From: Stenotrophomonas maltophilia
GTDB taxonomy: Bacteria; Pseudomonadota; Gammaproteobacteria; Xanthomonadales; Xanthomonadaceae
Reading direction: 5' to 3'
DNA length: 64,000 nt
Assembly (NCBI RefSeq): GCF_006974125.1
Contig: NZ_CP037858.1
Coordinates: 1,488,001-1,552,000, forward strand
Shown: in pieces, positions 32,429 to 42,145 of the stretch
How positions within the stretch are numbered: position 1 is the stretch's first letter
Layout: each line of letters begins with the position of its first letter
The notes under the pieces: generated by a model
What the model saw: only the letters and a program-made list of their open reading frames with translations
Database searches by the model: none
What the model was told of the DNA's origin: nothing
Made by a program: the position numbers and the translations under genes

Positions 32429-35094
32429 TGCTTTTCCTCCACGCTCGGCGCCGCGCTGGGCGGTGCCGGTGCCAGATAACCCACGACGGTGCACAACAGG
32501 CCGTAGGCGATGAACGATGCGATTCCCAGCAGGTTGCCCAGGTGCTGGCGATCGACAATGACCAGTTTGGCCAGCACCACGCCCATCAGCACGGCACCGA
32601 CCATCCACAACACGCGCTGGCCGCGGCGCGAACCCCAGACCCACGCGATCACGCCGAGCACGCTCCACAGCACGGTCAGGCTGGTCTGCGCCAGGCTGAA
32701 GCGCATCATCGATGCGTTCCACGACAGGCCGCCCCACTGATGCACGCCATGCAGCACCACGCTGGTCAACGCAACGAACGTTGCCAGTGACAGCAGTGGC
32801 ATGCGGGTACCCAACAGTGCCTTCGGCGCCTGGTCGCTGTACAGCCAGCGCGCGAGCAGCAACAGGCTCAGCCACTGTCCAAGCTCGGCCGGGTTCAGCA
32901 CCGGCAGCCACAGCAGCGGGGAAGCATCGCCCGGCAACAGCTGGCCCAGCAGCCAGCCGATCGACAGCAGGCCGAACAGCACGCACTGCAGCGGCGTGCG
33001 CACGCGGTCGAACGCTTCACCCAGCGGCCAGCGCAGCGCACTCCAGCGCCACAGCGACAGCGACGCCAGCAGCAGCCACGGCAATGTGACCAGCAGCAGC
33101 GTCCACCCCTGCGCCAGACCGGCCTCGCCGCCGCCCCAAAGGGCCAGCAGCGAGAGCAGCGATGGCCACAGCAGCCACCACAGGAACTGCGCGATGCGCG
33201 CCACGCTGTCACCGCCCTGGCGCAGGCACAGCAGCGTGCGCACGCCCAGTACCGCGAACACCGCCCATGCCAACGCACCGTAGCCGGCAAACGGCTGGTG
33301 GTGCGCGTCGCTCTGCATCAGCGCCAGCGGGAAGCCCAGCGCCAGCATCGCCAGCGCGGTCACGCCCAGTGCACGCGCTGGCTGGTGGCGCTGCATTTCG
33401 GCGGCCAGCCACGCGGTGACCGCAGCCAGTACCAGCAGCGCGTCCACTTCGATGCGGTACGGGAAGAAGCGGGTGATCTCGTGCACCAGGCCGCCCAGCC
33501 ACCACAGCAGGCCCCACAGGTAGTAGACCAGTGCGACCTCATGGCGCGGCCGGCGCTGGTAGCTCCAGGCGGAGGCGAAACCTGCCAGCGCCAGCAGCAG
33601 CGCGCCGATGGCGGTCGGGTTGAGCAGGAAGCGGGCATCTTCAAGCCAATGATCGGCGCCGGCCACGAAGGCGAACGCGGCGCCCATCTGCAGCAACGCG
33701 CCAGACACCTGCGGCAGCCAGCGCTTCTGGCGCAGGCCCAACCAGGCCAGGCCGGCACCTTCCAGCGCGAACACCGCGCCGGTGGCGCGTGCCGACAGGG
33801 CCAGCGGCACCGCCAGCGTGGCAAAGCCCACCGCCAGCACCGCGTGCGACTGCGCCAGCACGGTGTACGACGCACGTCGGATCAACGCCCACGCCAGCAC
33901 GGCGTAGATCGCGGCCAGGCCCAGCGCACACAGGGCCAGCGTCATCGGCTGCTCATGCAGCATGCCGGCCTGCAGCGAGAACGCGACCAGCGGCGTACCG
34001 AACACCAGGCTGCCATCGACCAGGTCGCGGCGGCCGGCCGGCTGCCGGCGTGCGTACAGCAGCGGGATCAGCAGGTAGAAAGCGAAGAACAACAGCAGGA
34101 ACGGCTCGGTACTGCTGAATTTGTCCGGGGCGTACTGCAGCACGCCCCAGAACGTACCGATGCCGAACGTGAAGGCGAAACCCAGCAGGTTCAGCGCGCG
34201 CCACGGGCGGAACCAGGCGATGGTGAAAATGCCGGCGTTGAGGACCGCGTAGTAGCTGAACAACCCCACGTGGTTGCCGCTGCCGGTGGACAGCCACAAC
34301 GGCGCCATGAAGCCGGCCAGGATGCCCAGCACCGCCAGGGTGCGCGAGTTCTGTACCACCGCCAGCACGCACAGGCCTGCCACCAGCGCGATCGAGCTGA
34401 CGAAGGCAAAGCCCGGGGTGACCAGCTCGAATCGCTTGAAGGCGGCGAAGATGGTCAGCAGCAGCACGCCGATGGCACCGCCCTGCAGCGCAAGCGCGAA
34501 CATGCGCCTGCGTTCGCGCTGGTGCCAGCCGAAGGCCAGCAGGCCCAGCGCGCCCACGGTGACCCCGGCCAGGCGCAGCTCGATCGGCAGCACCAGCCAG
34601 CCCTGGTCACTGACGTACTTCAGCAGCGCGGCAACACCGGCCAGCAGCACCAGCATGCCGATCTTGACCGGCACGTTGCCCTCGGTGAACCAGCGCTTGA
34701 CCGCACCGATGCCGCGTTCGATCACGTTTGGCGGCGCCGGTTCGGCCGGCAGCGGTGGCGCCAACGGTACCGGCGGCGGCGTGACCGGACGGGGCGCAGG
34801 CGTCTCGGCAGGCGGGGCTTCAGGCACTGACGGCTGCGGCGGTTGTGGTGTCGCCGCCGCGACCGGCCGCAGGAACGGAGGATCGGCGCTGGCCGAAGGT
34901 GTCACCACCGGCCGAGCAGGCGCCGCTTCGGTGGCGGTGGCCACAGTGGCCGGCCGGGAGACAGGTGCAGCCGCCAGCGTGCTTTCCAGCGCGGCCACAC
35001 GACGGCGCAGGCCGGCGATCATCACCAGCGCCACCACCAGCAGCAGCGGGATGGCCAGCAGGACCAGTACCACCAGGGCTATCAATGCTTCCAT
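32425..35094 (-). CDS. DUF2339 multi-spanning membrane protein
   Basis: Very hydrophobic inner-membrane protein of 889 aa. An N-terminal helix (ALIALVVLVLLAIPLLLVVA) and a short coiled stretch are followed by a Pro/Ala-rich linker (about 55-125). After that come more than twenty predicted membrane segments with a repeating pattern through to residue 885. DUF2339 proteins have no assigned biochemical role; the paired DUF3999 protein suggests a joint envelope function. The start at 35094 was chosen by the hydrophobic N-terminus. It is far longer than typical transporters and has no transporter signature. Confidence 0.8.
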   Translation of the reverse strand: MEALIALVVLVLLAIPLLLVVALVMIAGLRRRVAALESTLAAAPVSRPATVATATEAAPARPVVTPSASADPPFLRPVAAATPQPPQPSVPEAPPAETPAPRPVTPPPVPLAPPLPAEPAPPNVIERGIGAVKRWFTEGNVPVKIGMLVLLAGVAALLKYVSDQGWLVLPIELRLAGVTVGALGLLAFGWHQRERRRMFALALQGGAIGVLLLTIFAAFKRFELVTPGFAFVSSIALVAGLCVLAVVQNSRTLAVLGILAGFMAPLWLSTGSGNHVGLFSYYAVLNAGIFTIAWFRPWRALNLLGFAFTFGIGTFWGVLQYAPDKFSSTEPFLLLFFAFYLLIPLLYARRQPAGRRDLVDGSLVFGTPLVAFSLQAGMLHEQPMTLALCALGLAAIYAVLAWALIRRASYTVLAQSHAVLAVGFATLAVPLALSARATGAVFALEGAGLAWLGLRQKRWLPQVSGALLQMGAAFAFVAGADHWLEDARFLLNPTAIGALLLALAGFASAWSYQRRPRHEVALVYYLWGLLWWLGGLVHEITRFFPYRIEVDALLVLAAVTAWLAAEMQRHQPARALGVTALAMLALGFPLALMQSDAHHQPFAGYGALAWAVFAVLGVRTLLCLRQGGDSVARIAQFLWWLLWPSLLSLLALWGGGEAGLAQGWTLLLVTLPWLLLASLSLWRWSALRWPLGEAFDRVRTPLQCVLFGLLSIGWLLGQLLPGDASPLLWLPVLNPAELGQWLSLLLLARWLYSDQAPKALLGTRMPLLSLATFVALTSVVLHGVHQWGGLSWNASMMRFSLAQTSLTVLWSVLGVIAWVWGSRRGQRVLWMVGAVLMGVVLAKLVIVDRQHLGNLLGIASFIAYGLLCTVVGYLAPAPPSAAPSVEEKQ

Positions 35095-35178
35095 TGCATG
35101 CTTCCATTGCAATCCCGCGCCCCAGCGGCAGCGGTCGACCGCCCCATGCTACGACAGGGCTGGCCCCATAAACGACGA

Positions 35179-35197
35179 ACCCCGGCCAGGCCGGGGT
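35179..35197 (-). terminator. probable terminator after gap
   Basis: ACCCCGGC-CAG-GCCGGGGT, an 8-bp GC stem just after the gap stop; only a weak T tract (TCGTCGTTT) follows on the minus strand. Confidence 0.55.
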
Positions 35198-35219
35198 CCG
35201 TGTGCGATCTTCGCCAGCC

Positions 35220-37140
<1,921 letters not shown>

Positions 37141-37171
37141 GTGCGAGAAGCACCGGCTTCTGGAATTGGGC

Positions 37172-37269
37172 GGAGAGGGTGAGGTGATCGGGACACGCCG
37201 TAAATACGTCCCTGTAGGCTCGATCGCCGCATCCATGCGGCGAACGGTCCCGATCACCTCACCCTCTCC
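37172..37269 (+). repeat. long hairpin H6 with 52-nt core
   Basis: Perfect 23-nt arms (37172-37194 and 37247-37269, beginning GGAGAGGGTGAGGTGATC) around a 52-nt core (37195-37246) starting ACGCCGTAAATACGTCC. The inner hairpin is TCGCCGCAT-CC-ATGCGGCGA. The 37141-37600 gap holds H6, about 170 bases with an AATTGCAGGATGCAG...ATCCTGCA hairpin, and H7; no gene is seen. Confidence 0.92.
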
Positions 37270-37441
37270 ACCCTTCCTATCTGCGCGCGCGTGCCAGCTC
37301 AAGCAGAGGCAAGAGCAGAACCTGTACATCCGAAGCGTAAAGGTTGCCTGCAATTGCAGGATGCAGACATTGATCCTGCATTTGTTTTTGATCTTGCCTT
37401 TGACGTTTGCATCCGTCTCCGCGGCCATGTTTGGAGGGGAA

Positions 37442-37539
37442 CGCAGTGGGAGGGGCGGCGGGACCGTTGGCGCCATGGATGGCGCCATCGAGCCTCCAGG
37501 GACGGATTCACGGCGTGTCCCGCCGCCCCTCCCACTGCG
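37442..37539 (-). repeat. long hairpin H7 with 52-nt core, reversed
   Basis: Perfect 23-nt arms (37442-37464 and 37517-37539, beginning CGCAGTGGGAGGGGCG) around a reversed 52-nt core (37465-37516). In the sense direction the inner hairpin is TGGCGCCAT-CC-ATGGCGCCA, with different bases from the other copies but still fully paired. Confidence 0.92.
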
Positions 37540-37600
37540 CTCCCACTTCGGAACAGGAACGCGCCGCTCTTCAATCCAACTACCCCGCTAGAATGTGTGC

Positions 37601-38407
37601 ATGAAAGCCCTGCACTCCCTGTTCCTCGCCGCCGCCCTGGCGCCGGCCCTGCTGTCCGTCTCCGTCCCCGCCCACGCCTGGGGCGCGCAAGGCCACCGCC
37701 TTGTTGCCGAAGTCGCCGACGCCCGCCTCAACCCCACTGCCCGTGCCGAAGTGGACCGCCTGCTGGCCACCGAACCGGACGCCACCCTGGCCAGCATCGC
37801 GCCGTGGGCCGACCAGCTGCGTGCCAAGGACCCGGGCCTCGGCCGTCGTTCGGCCGGCTGGCACTACGTCAACATCGCCGAAGACAACTGCCATTACGAA
37901 GCACCGAAGCACTGCAGGAACGGCAACTGCATCGTCGAGGCCCTGAAGGCACAGAGCGCCATCCTCGGCGACCGCAGCCTGACCGACGGTGAGCGCCTGC
38001 AGGCGCTGAAGTTCGTCGTGCACCTGGTGGGCGACATCCACCAGCCGATGCATGCCGGCTATGCCCACGACAAGGGCGGCAACGATTTCCAGCTGCAGTT
38101 CGGCAACCGTGGTACGAACCTGCACTCGCTGTGGGACAGCGGCATGCTCAATACCCGCAAGCTGGACGACGCCGGCTATCTGCCACTGCTGCAGAGCCAG
38201 CGCGCGCCGAAGCTGGCGCGCCAGTCCAACCCGCAGACGTGGGCCGAGGCCAGCTGTCGCATTTCCATGCAGGCTGGCGTTTATCCGGCCTCGCGTAAGA
38301 TCGGTGATGAATACACCGAGCGCTATCGGCCGCTGGCCGAAGCGCAGCTGCGACTGGCCGGTGAAAACCTGGCGCAGTTGCTGAACCGCGTGCTCGGCAC
38401 GCGCTGA
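37601..38407 (+). CDS. S1/P1-type zinc nuclease
   Basis: Exported single-strand-preferring nuclease of 268 aa. A signal peptide (1-26, ending AHA) leaves tryptophan as mature residue 1 (W27); in S1/P1 nucleases that N-terminal Trp is a zinc ligand. The zinc-cluster histidines and aspartates appear in WGAQGHRLVAEVAD, SIAPWADQLR, WHYVNIAEDN, KFVVHLVGDIHQPMH and NLHSLWDSGML. S. maltophilia is known to have an enzyme of this class (SmNuc1); this may be it. The start at 37601 is just upstream of the signal peptide. The MBL hydrolase gene starts 11 bases after the stop. Confidence 0.92.
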   Translation: MKALHSLFLAAALAPALLSVSVPAHAWGAQGHRLVAEVADARLNPTARAEVDRLLATEPDATLASIAPWADQLRAKDPGLGRRSAGWHYVNIAEDNCHYEAPKHCRNGNCIVEALKAQSAILGDRSLTDGERLQALKFVVHLVGDIHQPMHAGYAHDKGGNDFQLQFGNRGTNLHSLWDSGMLNTRKLDDAGYLPLLQSQRAPKLARQSNPQTWAEASCRISMQAGVYPASRKIGDEYTERYRPLAEAQLRLAGENLAQLLNRVLGTR

Positions 38408-38418
38408 GGAGCGTTCCA

Positions 38419-39219
38419 ATGTCAGTCCAGGTGCAGTCGTTCTTCCACCGTGACAGCAACACCTTCAGCTACCTGGTCAGCGACCCGGCCAGCGGCGAGG
38501 CAGCGCTGATCGACCCGGTGCTGGACTACGACCCGGATACCGACGCCAGCAGCGACGCACCGCTGCATGCCGCGTTGCAGGCTGTCGAGCAACAGGGCCT
38601 GCAGCTGCGCTGGCTGCTGGAAACCCACGCCCATGCCGACCATGTGTCGGCGGGGCGCCGGCTCAAGCAGCGCTTCCCGCAGGCCACGCTGGCCATCGGC
38701 GATGGCATCCGTGCAGTACAGGCAACGTTTGCACCGCGCTATGGCCTGCAGCTTCCTGCTGCGGATGAAATCTTCGACCACCTGTTCAGCGATGGCGAAA
38801 CCTTCGCCCTTGGTGGACTGGATGGACGGGTGATCGCCGTGCCCGGCCATACCAGCGACAGCGTCGCCTACCTGATCGGCGACGCGCTGTTCACCGGCGA
38901 CTCGCTGTTCATGCCCGACGGCGGCACCGCCCGCTGCGACTTCCCGGGTGGTGATGCCGCGCAACTGTATCGCTCGATCCAGCGCCTGCTGGCCCTGCCC
39001 GATGCGACCCGCGTGTTCGTCTGCCACGACTACGGTCCGGGCGGTCGTGATTTCGCCAACGAAACCACCATCGGCGAACAGCGCGCGCACAACATCCACG
39101 TACATGACGGCGTGGCCGAGGCGGAGTTCGTCAGCGTGCGCCAGGCCCGCGATGCCACGCTGGCCGAACCGGCGCTGATGCAGCCGGCGGTGAAGGCCAA
39201 CATCCAGGGCGGCGCCTGA
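38419..39219 (+). CDS. metallo-beta-lactamase-fold hydrolase, persulfide-dioxygenase-like
   Basis: Protein of 266 aa with the MBL motif THAHADHVSAG, PGHTSDSVAY, the bridging-Asp region LFTGDSLFMPDGGTARCDF and the last histidine in VFVCHDYGPGG. The GTARCDFPGGDA stretch resembles ETHE1/Blh-type persulfide dioxygenases rather than glyoxalase II, but no rhodanese domain or BigR regulator is adjacent. It follows the nuclease gene by 11 bases, so they may be one transcript. The function is provisional. Confidence 0.8.
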   Translation: MSVQVQSFFHRDSNTFSYLVSDPASGEAALIDPVLDYDPDTDASSDAPLHAALQAVEQQGLQLRWLLETHAHADHVSAGRRLKQRFPQATLAIGDGIRAVQATFAPRYGLQLPAADEIFDHLFSDGETFALGGLDGRVIAVPGHTSDSVAYLIGDALFTGDSLFMPDGGTARCDFPGGDAAQLYRSIQRLLALPDATRVFVCHDYGPGGRDFANETTIGEQRAHNIHVHDGVAEAEFVSVRQARDATLAEPALMQPAVKANIQGGA

Positions 39220-39238
39220 TATACGCGCCGCTGTACTG

Positions 39239-39260
39239 GCCGGGCATGGCCCGGCGCTAC
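39239..39260. repeat. SMAG-type palindrome (monomer)
   Basis: GCCGGGCATGGCCCGGCG followed by CTAC, between the convergent MBL hydrolase and lipoprotein genes. Confidence 0.7.
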
Positions 39261-39276
39261 CCGGCATCACGCGCGA

Positions 39277-39840
39277 TCATTTTCCCTGCGTGCGGACCGT
39301 CTGCCGGCCCTTCACGACCTCGAAGGTGAAGGCGTACTGCAGGGTGACGGCCACCGGTTCGACCCGTTCGGCACTGCGGCAGTCGCCGCGATCAGCCGGT
39401 ACCTGGCCCGGTGCGAAGTGGCAGACAGCGGCGGACGAGTACTTCCACATCGCAACCGCCTCCTGCGCGGCCTGCAGCAAGGGCGCATTCTCCGGCGACC
39501 CACCCGCACTGCATTCGCTGCGTTCGGTCAGCGGCATGCTGCGCTCAACGCTGCCCTGCGCATCCACCACCACCTGCAGGCAGACCGTGGTCGGCGGCAG
39601 CGAGGTGCGTGGATCGCGCTCGCCCACGACCGGGTCCGGTGCCGTATGCAGCTGCGGCATGCGGTAGCCTTCACTGGCGGCCAGCGTGTAGGGCTGGATC
39701 TGCCCGGCGCCTCCTCCCGCATCGGACCGCAGGCGCTGGTGACCGACATTCTCGCTGCGGGTATCGACGGTGGTCAGGCGATCCTGGGTTGCACACCCCA
39801 CCAGCAGCGCCGCCATCATCAGCAGCGGCGCGGATTTCAC
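39277..39840 (-). CDS. small lipoprotein of the blaI-M56 operon
   Basis: Predicted lipoprotein of 187 aa with lipobox LLVGC (Cys16). The mature part has three to five cysteines (CLQVVVD, RSECSAGG, AAVCHF, GDCRSAE) and a TTVCLQVVVDAQGSV segment resembling the start of a TonB C-terminal-like domain (compare NLRIEVDAQG in the M56 protein upstream). It overlaps the M56 peptidase stop by 4 bases and so is in the same operon. The function is unknown. Confidence 0.75.
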   Translation of the reverse strand: MKSAPLLMMAALLVGCATQDRLTTVDTRSENVGHQRLRSDAGGGAGQIQPYTLAASEGYRMPQLHTAPDPVVGERDPRTSLPPTTVCLQVVVDAQGSVERSMPLTERSECSAGGSPENAPLLQAAQEAVAMWKYSSAAVCHFAPGQVPADRGDCRSAERVEPVAVTLQYAFTFEVVKGRQTVRTQGK

Positions 39841-41078
39841 TTCGCGTCCTCGGTGTCATCCATGGCGTAGGTGATCGGAATGCGTACAGCACCGGCCACC
39901 GGCTTGCCGTTCTTCACCGCGGGGCGATAGGTCCAGCTGCGCGCGGCGGCGATGGAGACGGCGTCGAACACCCCCGGATTGGTCGCACTGAGCACCTGCA
40001 CATCGGTCGGATGGCCCTGTGCGTCCACTTCGATACGCAGATTGACCACGCCTACCTGGCGCTGCTCGAAGGCGGACTTCGGATAGGACGGTGGCGGCAT
40101 CTTGTCCACCTGGATGGGACGGTCCAGCCCCGCCTTGGCCGCGTCTTCCTGCGCATGTTCGAACGGCTCGACACCGATCCGGGTGCCACCGGCCGCACCG
40201 CCCTGGCTGGCCCACGCCACCGCGCCCATGCCCACGCACAACCCGACCACCAGCACCTGCCCGGACACCCACGGCAATGCCTTCCGCTTGGACTGCTTCA
40301 ACATGGCGATACGCTCCTTCAACACGGGTTGGCTGCGCCAATGGCAGACCGCTGGCGCAACCGGGTGAACCAGCTGCGCCTTCAGCAGCGTGCTGGCGTA
40401 GAGGCCGCGCAGCGCAGGCTGCGGGCCGATGGTGCGGGCATCGCAGGCCAGCTCCTGGTCGCGCAGGAAGCGGCGTGCGGCCCACGGCAACAGCGGGTGG
40501 AACCAGAACACCGCGCGGACCAGCAGCAACGCGCCGTTGGCCCAGTGATCGCCATGGCGGCGATGACTGCGCTCGTGCTGCAGGATCAGGTTCTGCTCCT
40601 GTGCGGTGAACTGCTGATCGAATGCCGGGCCGACAATGATGCGCGGCCGCCACAGGCCGACCAGCGCCGGCAGCCCGGGATCGCCGCTGGCCTGCCAGCT
40701 GCCATCGGCACGCGCACGCAGTGAGCCCATGCTGCGTTCGAAACGGCGCTGCGCACGCAGGTCGCGCAGCAGGCAGATGCCCGTGCCCAGCGCCCAGGCC
40801 AACAGCAACAGCAGGGCCCACGGCAGCGACTGCCCGGTCAGTCCATCCACCGCCCCCGGCACCACTTTCAGCGGCACTGTCGGCACGTGCTGCAACAGTG
40901 CAGCCTGTGGCAATGGCAGCAGCAAGGTCACCAGCAGCAACGGCAGCAGCCACCAGCTGCGATAGGCCAGCCCGGCGCCGCCCAGGCTCACCAGCAGCGG
41001 TCGCAGCGCCGCCAGCAGCAGCACGCCTGCCGCCAGCCACAGGCTGGCCCGCCAGAGTCCGTCGAGCAGCTCAGTCAT
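39837..41078 (-). CDS. M56 (BlaR1-type) membrane metallopeptidase with TonB-like C-terminus
   Basis: Membrane protein of 413 aa. Helices at about 10-30, 42-60 and 85-105 precede the zinc motif HERSH (His168 to His172, HEXXH) and the helix and glutamate region HPLLPWAARRFLRDQELACD. A fourth membrane segment lies at about 272-292. Instead of the penicillin-binding sensor of BlaR1, the C-terminus (about 325-405) is a TonB_C-like domain with YPKSAFEQRQVGVVNLRIEV. It overlaps blaI by 8 bases and the lipoprotein gene by 4. Such proteins usually inactivate the BlaI repressor by proteolysis after a signal; the signal here is unknown. Confidence 0.85.
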   Translation of the reverse strand: MTELLDGLWRASLWLAAGVLLLAALRPLLVSLGGAGLAYRSWWLLPLLLVTLLLPLPQAALLQHVPTVPLKVVPGAVDGLTGQSLPWALLLLLAWALGTGICLLRDLRAQRRFERSMGSLRARADGSWQASGDPGLPALVGLWRPRIIVGPAFDQQFTAQEQNLILQHERSHRRHGDHWANGALLLVRAVFWFHPLLPWAARRFLRDQELACDARTIGPQPALRGLYASTLLKAQLVHPVAPAVCHWRSQPVLKERIAMLKQSKRKALPWVSGQVLVVGLCVGMGAVAWASQGGAAGGTRIGVEPFEHAQEDAAKAGLDRPIQVDKMPPPSYPKSAFEQRQVGVVNLRIEVDAQGHPTDVQVLSATNPGVFDAVSIAAARSWTYRPAVKNGKPVAGAVRIPITYAMDDTEDAK

Positions 41079-41436
41079 GGTCCAGCTCCTGGATCAGCTT
41101 CTTCAGTTCGGCAATGTCCTGCGCGCTCAGCTGCCCACGCTCGCTGAAGTGCGCCACCAGTGGCGCGACGCGGCCCTCGAAGACGCGGCCGATGAAGTCC
41201 TGGCTCTGCGCCTCCACCCAGGCCTGCCGCTGCAGCAGCGGCCGATACAGGTAGCGCCGTCCATCGCGCTCGGCGGCAATCGCACCCTTGGTCAGCAGAC
41301 GGTTGAGCAGGGTCTTGATGGTCGGCTCGGCCCAGTCGCGATGGGCCAGCGCGGCCACCACGTCATCGGCACTACGTGGTGCCTGCTGCCACAGCACCTC
41401 CATCACAACGGCTTCGGCTTCGCTGATCGGGGTCAT
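41071..41436 (-). CDS. BlaI/MecI/CopY-family repressor
   Basis: Winged-helix repressor of 121 aa. The HTH part reads EAEAVVMEVLWQQAPRSADD, followed by TIKTLLNRLLTKGAIAAERDGR and a dimerisation tail. No copper-binding Cys motif (CXC...CXXC) is present, so it is BlaI/MecI-like rather than CopY-like. It is the first gene of the unit with the M56 peptidase and lipoprotein, and palindromic TAATCG/CGATTA operators lie between its start and the divergent flavin reductase gene. Confidence 0.9.
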   Translation of the reverse strand: MTPISEAEAVVMEVLWQQAPRSADDVVAALAHRDWAEPTIKTLLNRLLTKGAIAAERDGRRYLYRPLLQRQAWVEAQSQDFIGRVFEGRVAPLVAHFSERGQLSAQDIAELKKLIQELDHD

Positions 41437-41448
41437 GGTTTACATCCG

Positions 41449-41491
41449 TAATCGACAACCCGATTACGCGCGTAATCGAATTGTCTGTCAA
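41449..41491 (-). promoter_or_regulatory. promoter and operator of the blaI operon
   Basis: On the minus strand TTGACA (41486-41491) and CGTAAT (41463-41468) form a 17-base-spaced promoter. The -10 lies inside the perfect palindrome CGATTACGCGCGTAATCG (41461-41478). A further TAATCG at 41449-41454 forms a second dyad with CGATTA. This is the classical place for BlaI autorepression. Confidence 0.6.
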
Positions 41492-41554
41492 GCCCCTCGA
41501 CTCCAGGTTCATCCCGGCTGCGCCAGCATCGATTCCTCCCGCCCCAGGCCCCGG

Positions 41555-42112
41555 ATGAAAGCGCTGCCCAAGAAGGATTTCCCGATCGAGCAGGCCCGCC
41601 GCTTCCTCGAACCCGGGCCGATCGTGCTGGTCAGCACCGCCTGGTGCGGCCAGCGCAACCTGATGACGATGGGCTGGCACATGGTGATGGGCTTCTCGCC
41701 GTCATTGGTCGCCACCTACCTGTGGGACGAGAACCACAGCCATGCACTGGCCGTCGGCAGTGGCGAGTGCGTGATCAACGTACCCGGCGTGGCGCTGCTC
41801 GATACGGTCGTGGACATCGGCAACTGCAGCGGTCGCGAGGTCGACAAGTTCGCCCGGTTCGGGCTCGACGCGCTGCCCGCACGCGAGGTCGGCGCGCCGC
41901 TGGTGGGGCAATGCCATTCGTGCTTCGAATGCCGCTTGTACGACGACAGCCAGGTGGCGTCGAACAGCCTGTTCATCTGGGAAATCGTGCGCGCACACGT
42001 GGCGCCACGACCGAAGCTGCCGCGCACGGTGCATTACCGGGGCGATGGACAGTTCATGGTGTCCGGCGCCGAAGTCTCGCGTCGACGGCGGTTCAAGCCC
42101 GACATGCTGTAA
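41555..42112 (+). CDS. flavin reductase-like (DIM6/NTAB) protein
   Basis: Protein of 185 aa with the FMN-binding split-barrel fold of flavin reductases. Recognisable parts are the VLVSTAWCGQRNLMTMGW substrate/FMN strand, SLVATYLWDENHSHALA, and a SNSLFIWEIVRAHV segment. It probably reduces or carries FMN; the partner is unknown. The start at 41555 (MKALPKKDF) gives the family N-terminus. It is divergent from blaI, and its promoter region overlaps that operator area, so the repressor could affect it too. Confidence 0.82.
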   Translation: MKALPKKDFPIEQARRFLEPGPIVLVSTAWCGQRNLMTMGWHMVMGFSPSLVATYLWDENHSHALAVGSGECVINVPGVALLDTVVDIGNCSGREVDKFARFGLDALPAREVGAPLVGQCHSCFECRLYDDSQVASNSLFIWEIVRAHVAPRPKLPRTVHYRGDGQFMVSGAEVSRRRRFKPDML

Positions 42113-42145
42113 TGCCAGCACTCCCCACACGCAGGACCGCCGCGC

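Noticed and set aside
33298..34830. Long plus-strand open frame (about 510 codons) opposite the DUF2339 gene
   Set aside because: Gln/Arg/His-rich shadow; the membrane-protein pattern on the minus strand is coherent.
38419..39219. Glyoxalase II (gloB)
   Set aside because: The MBL motifs fit, but the C-terminal substrate-binding helices of glyoxalase II are absent and the GTARCDF stretch is more like persulfide dioxygenases.
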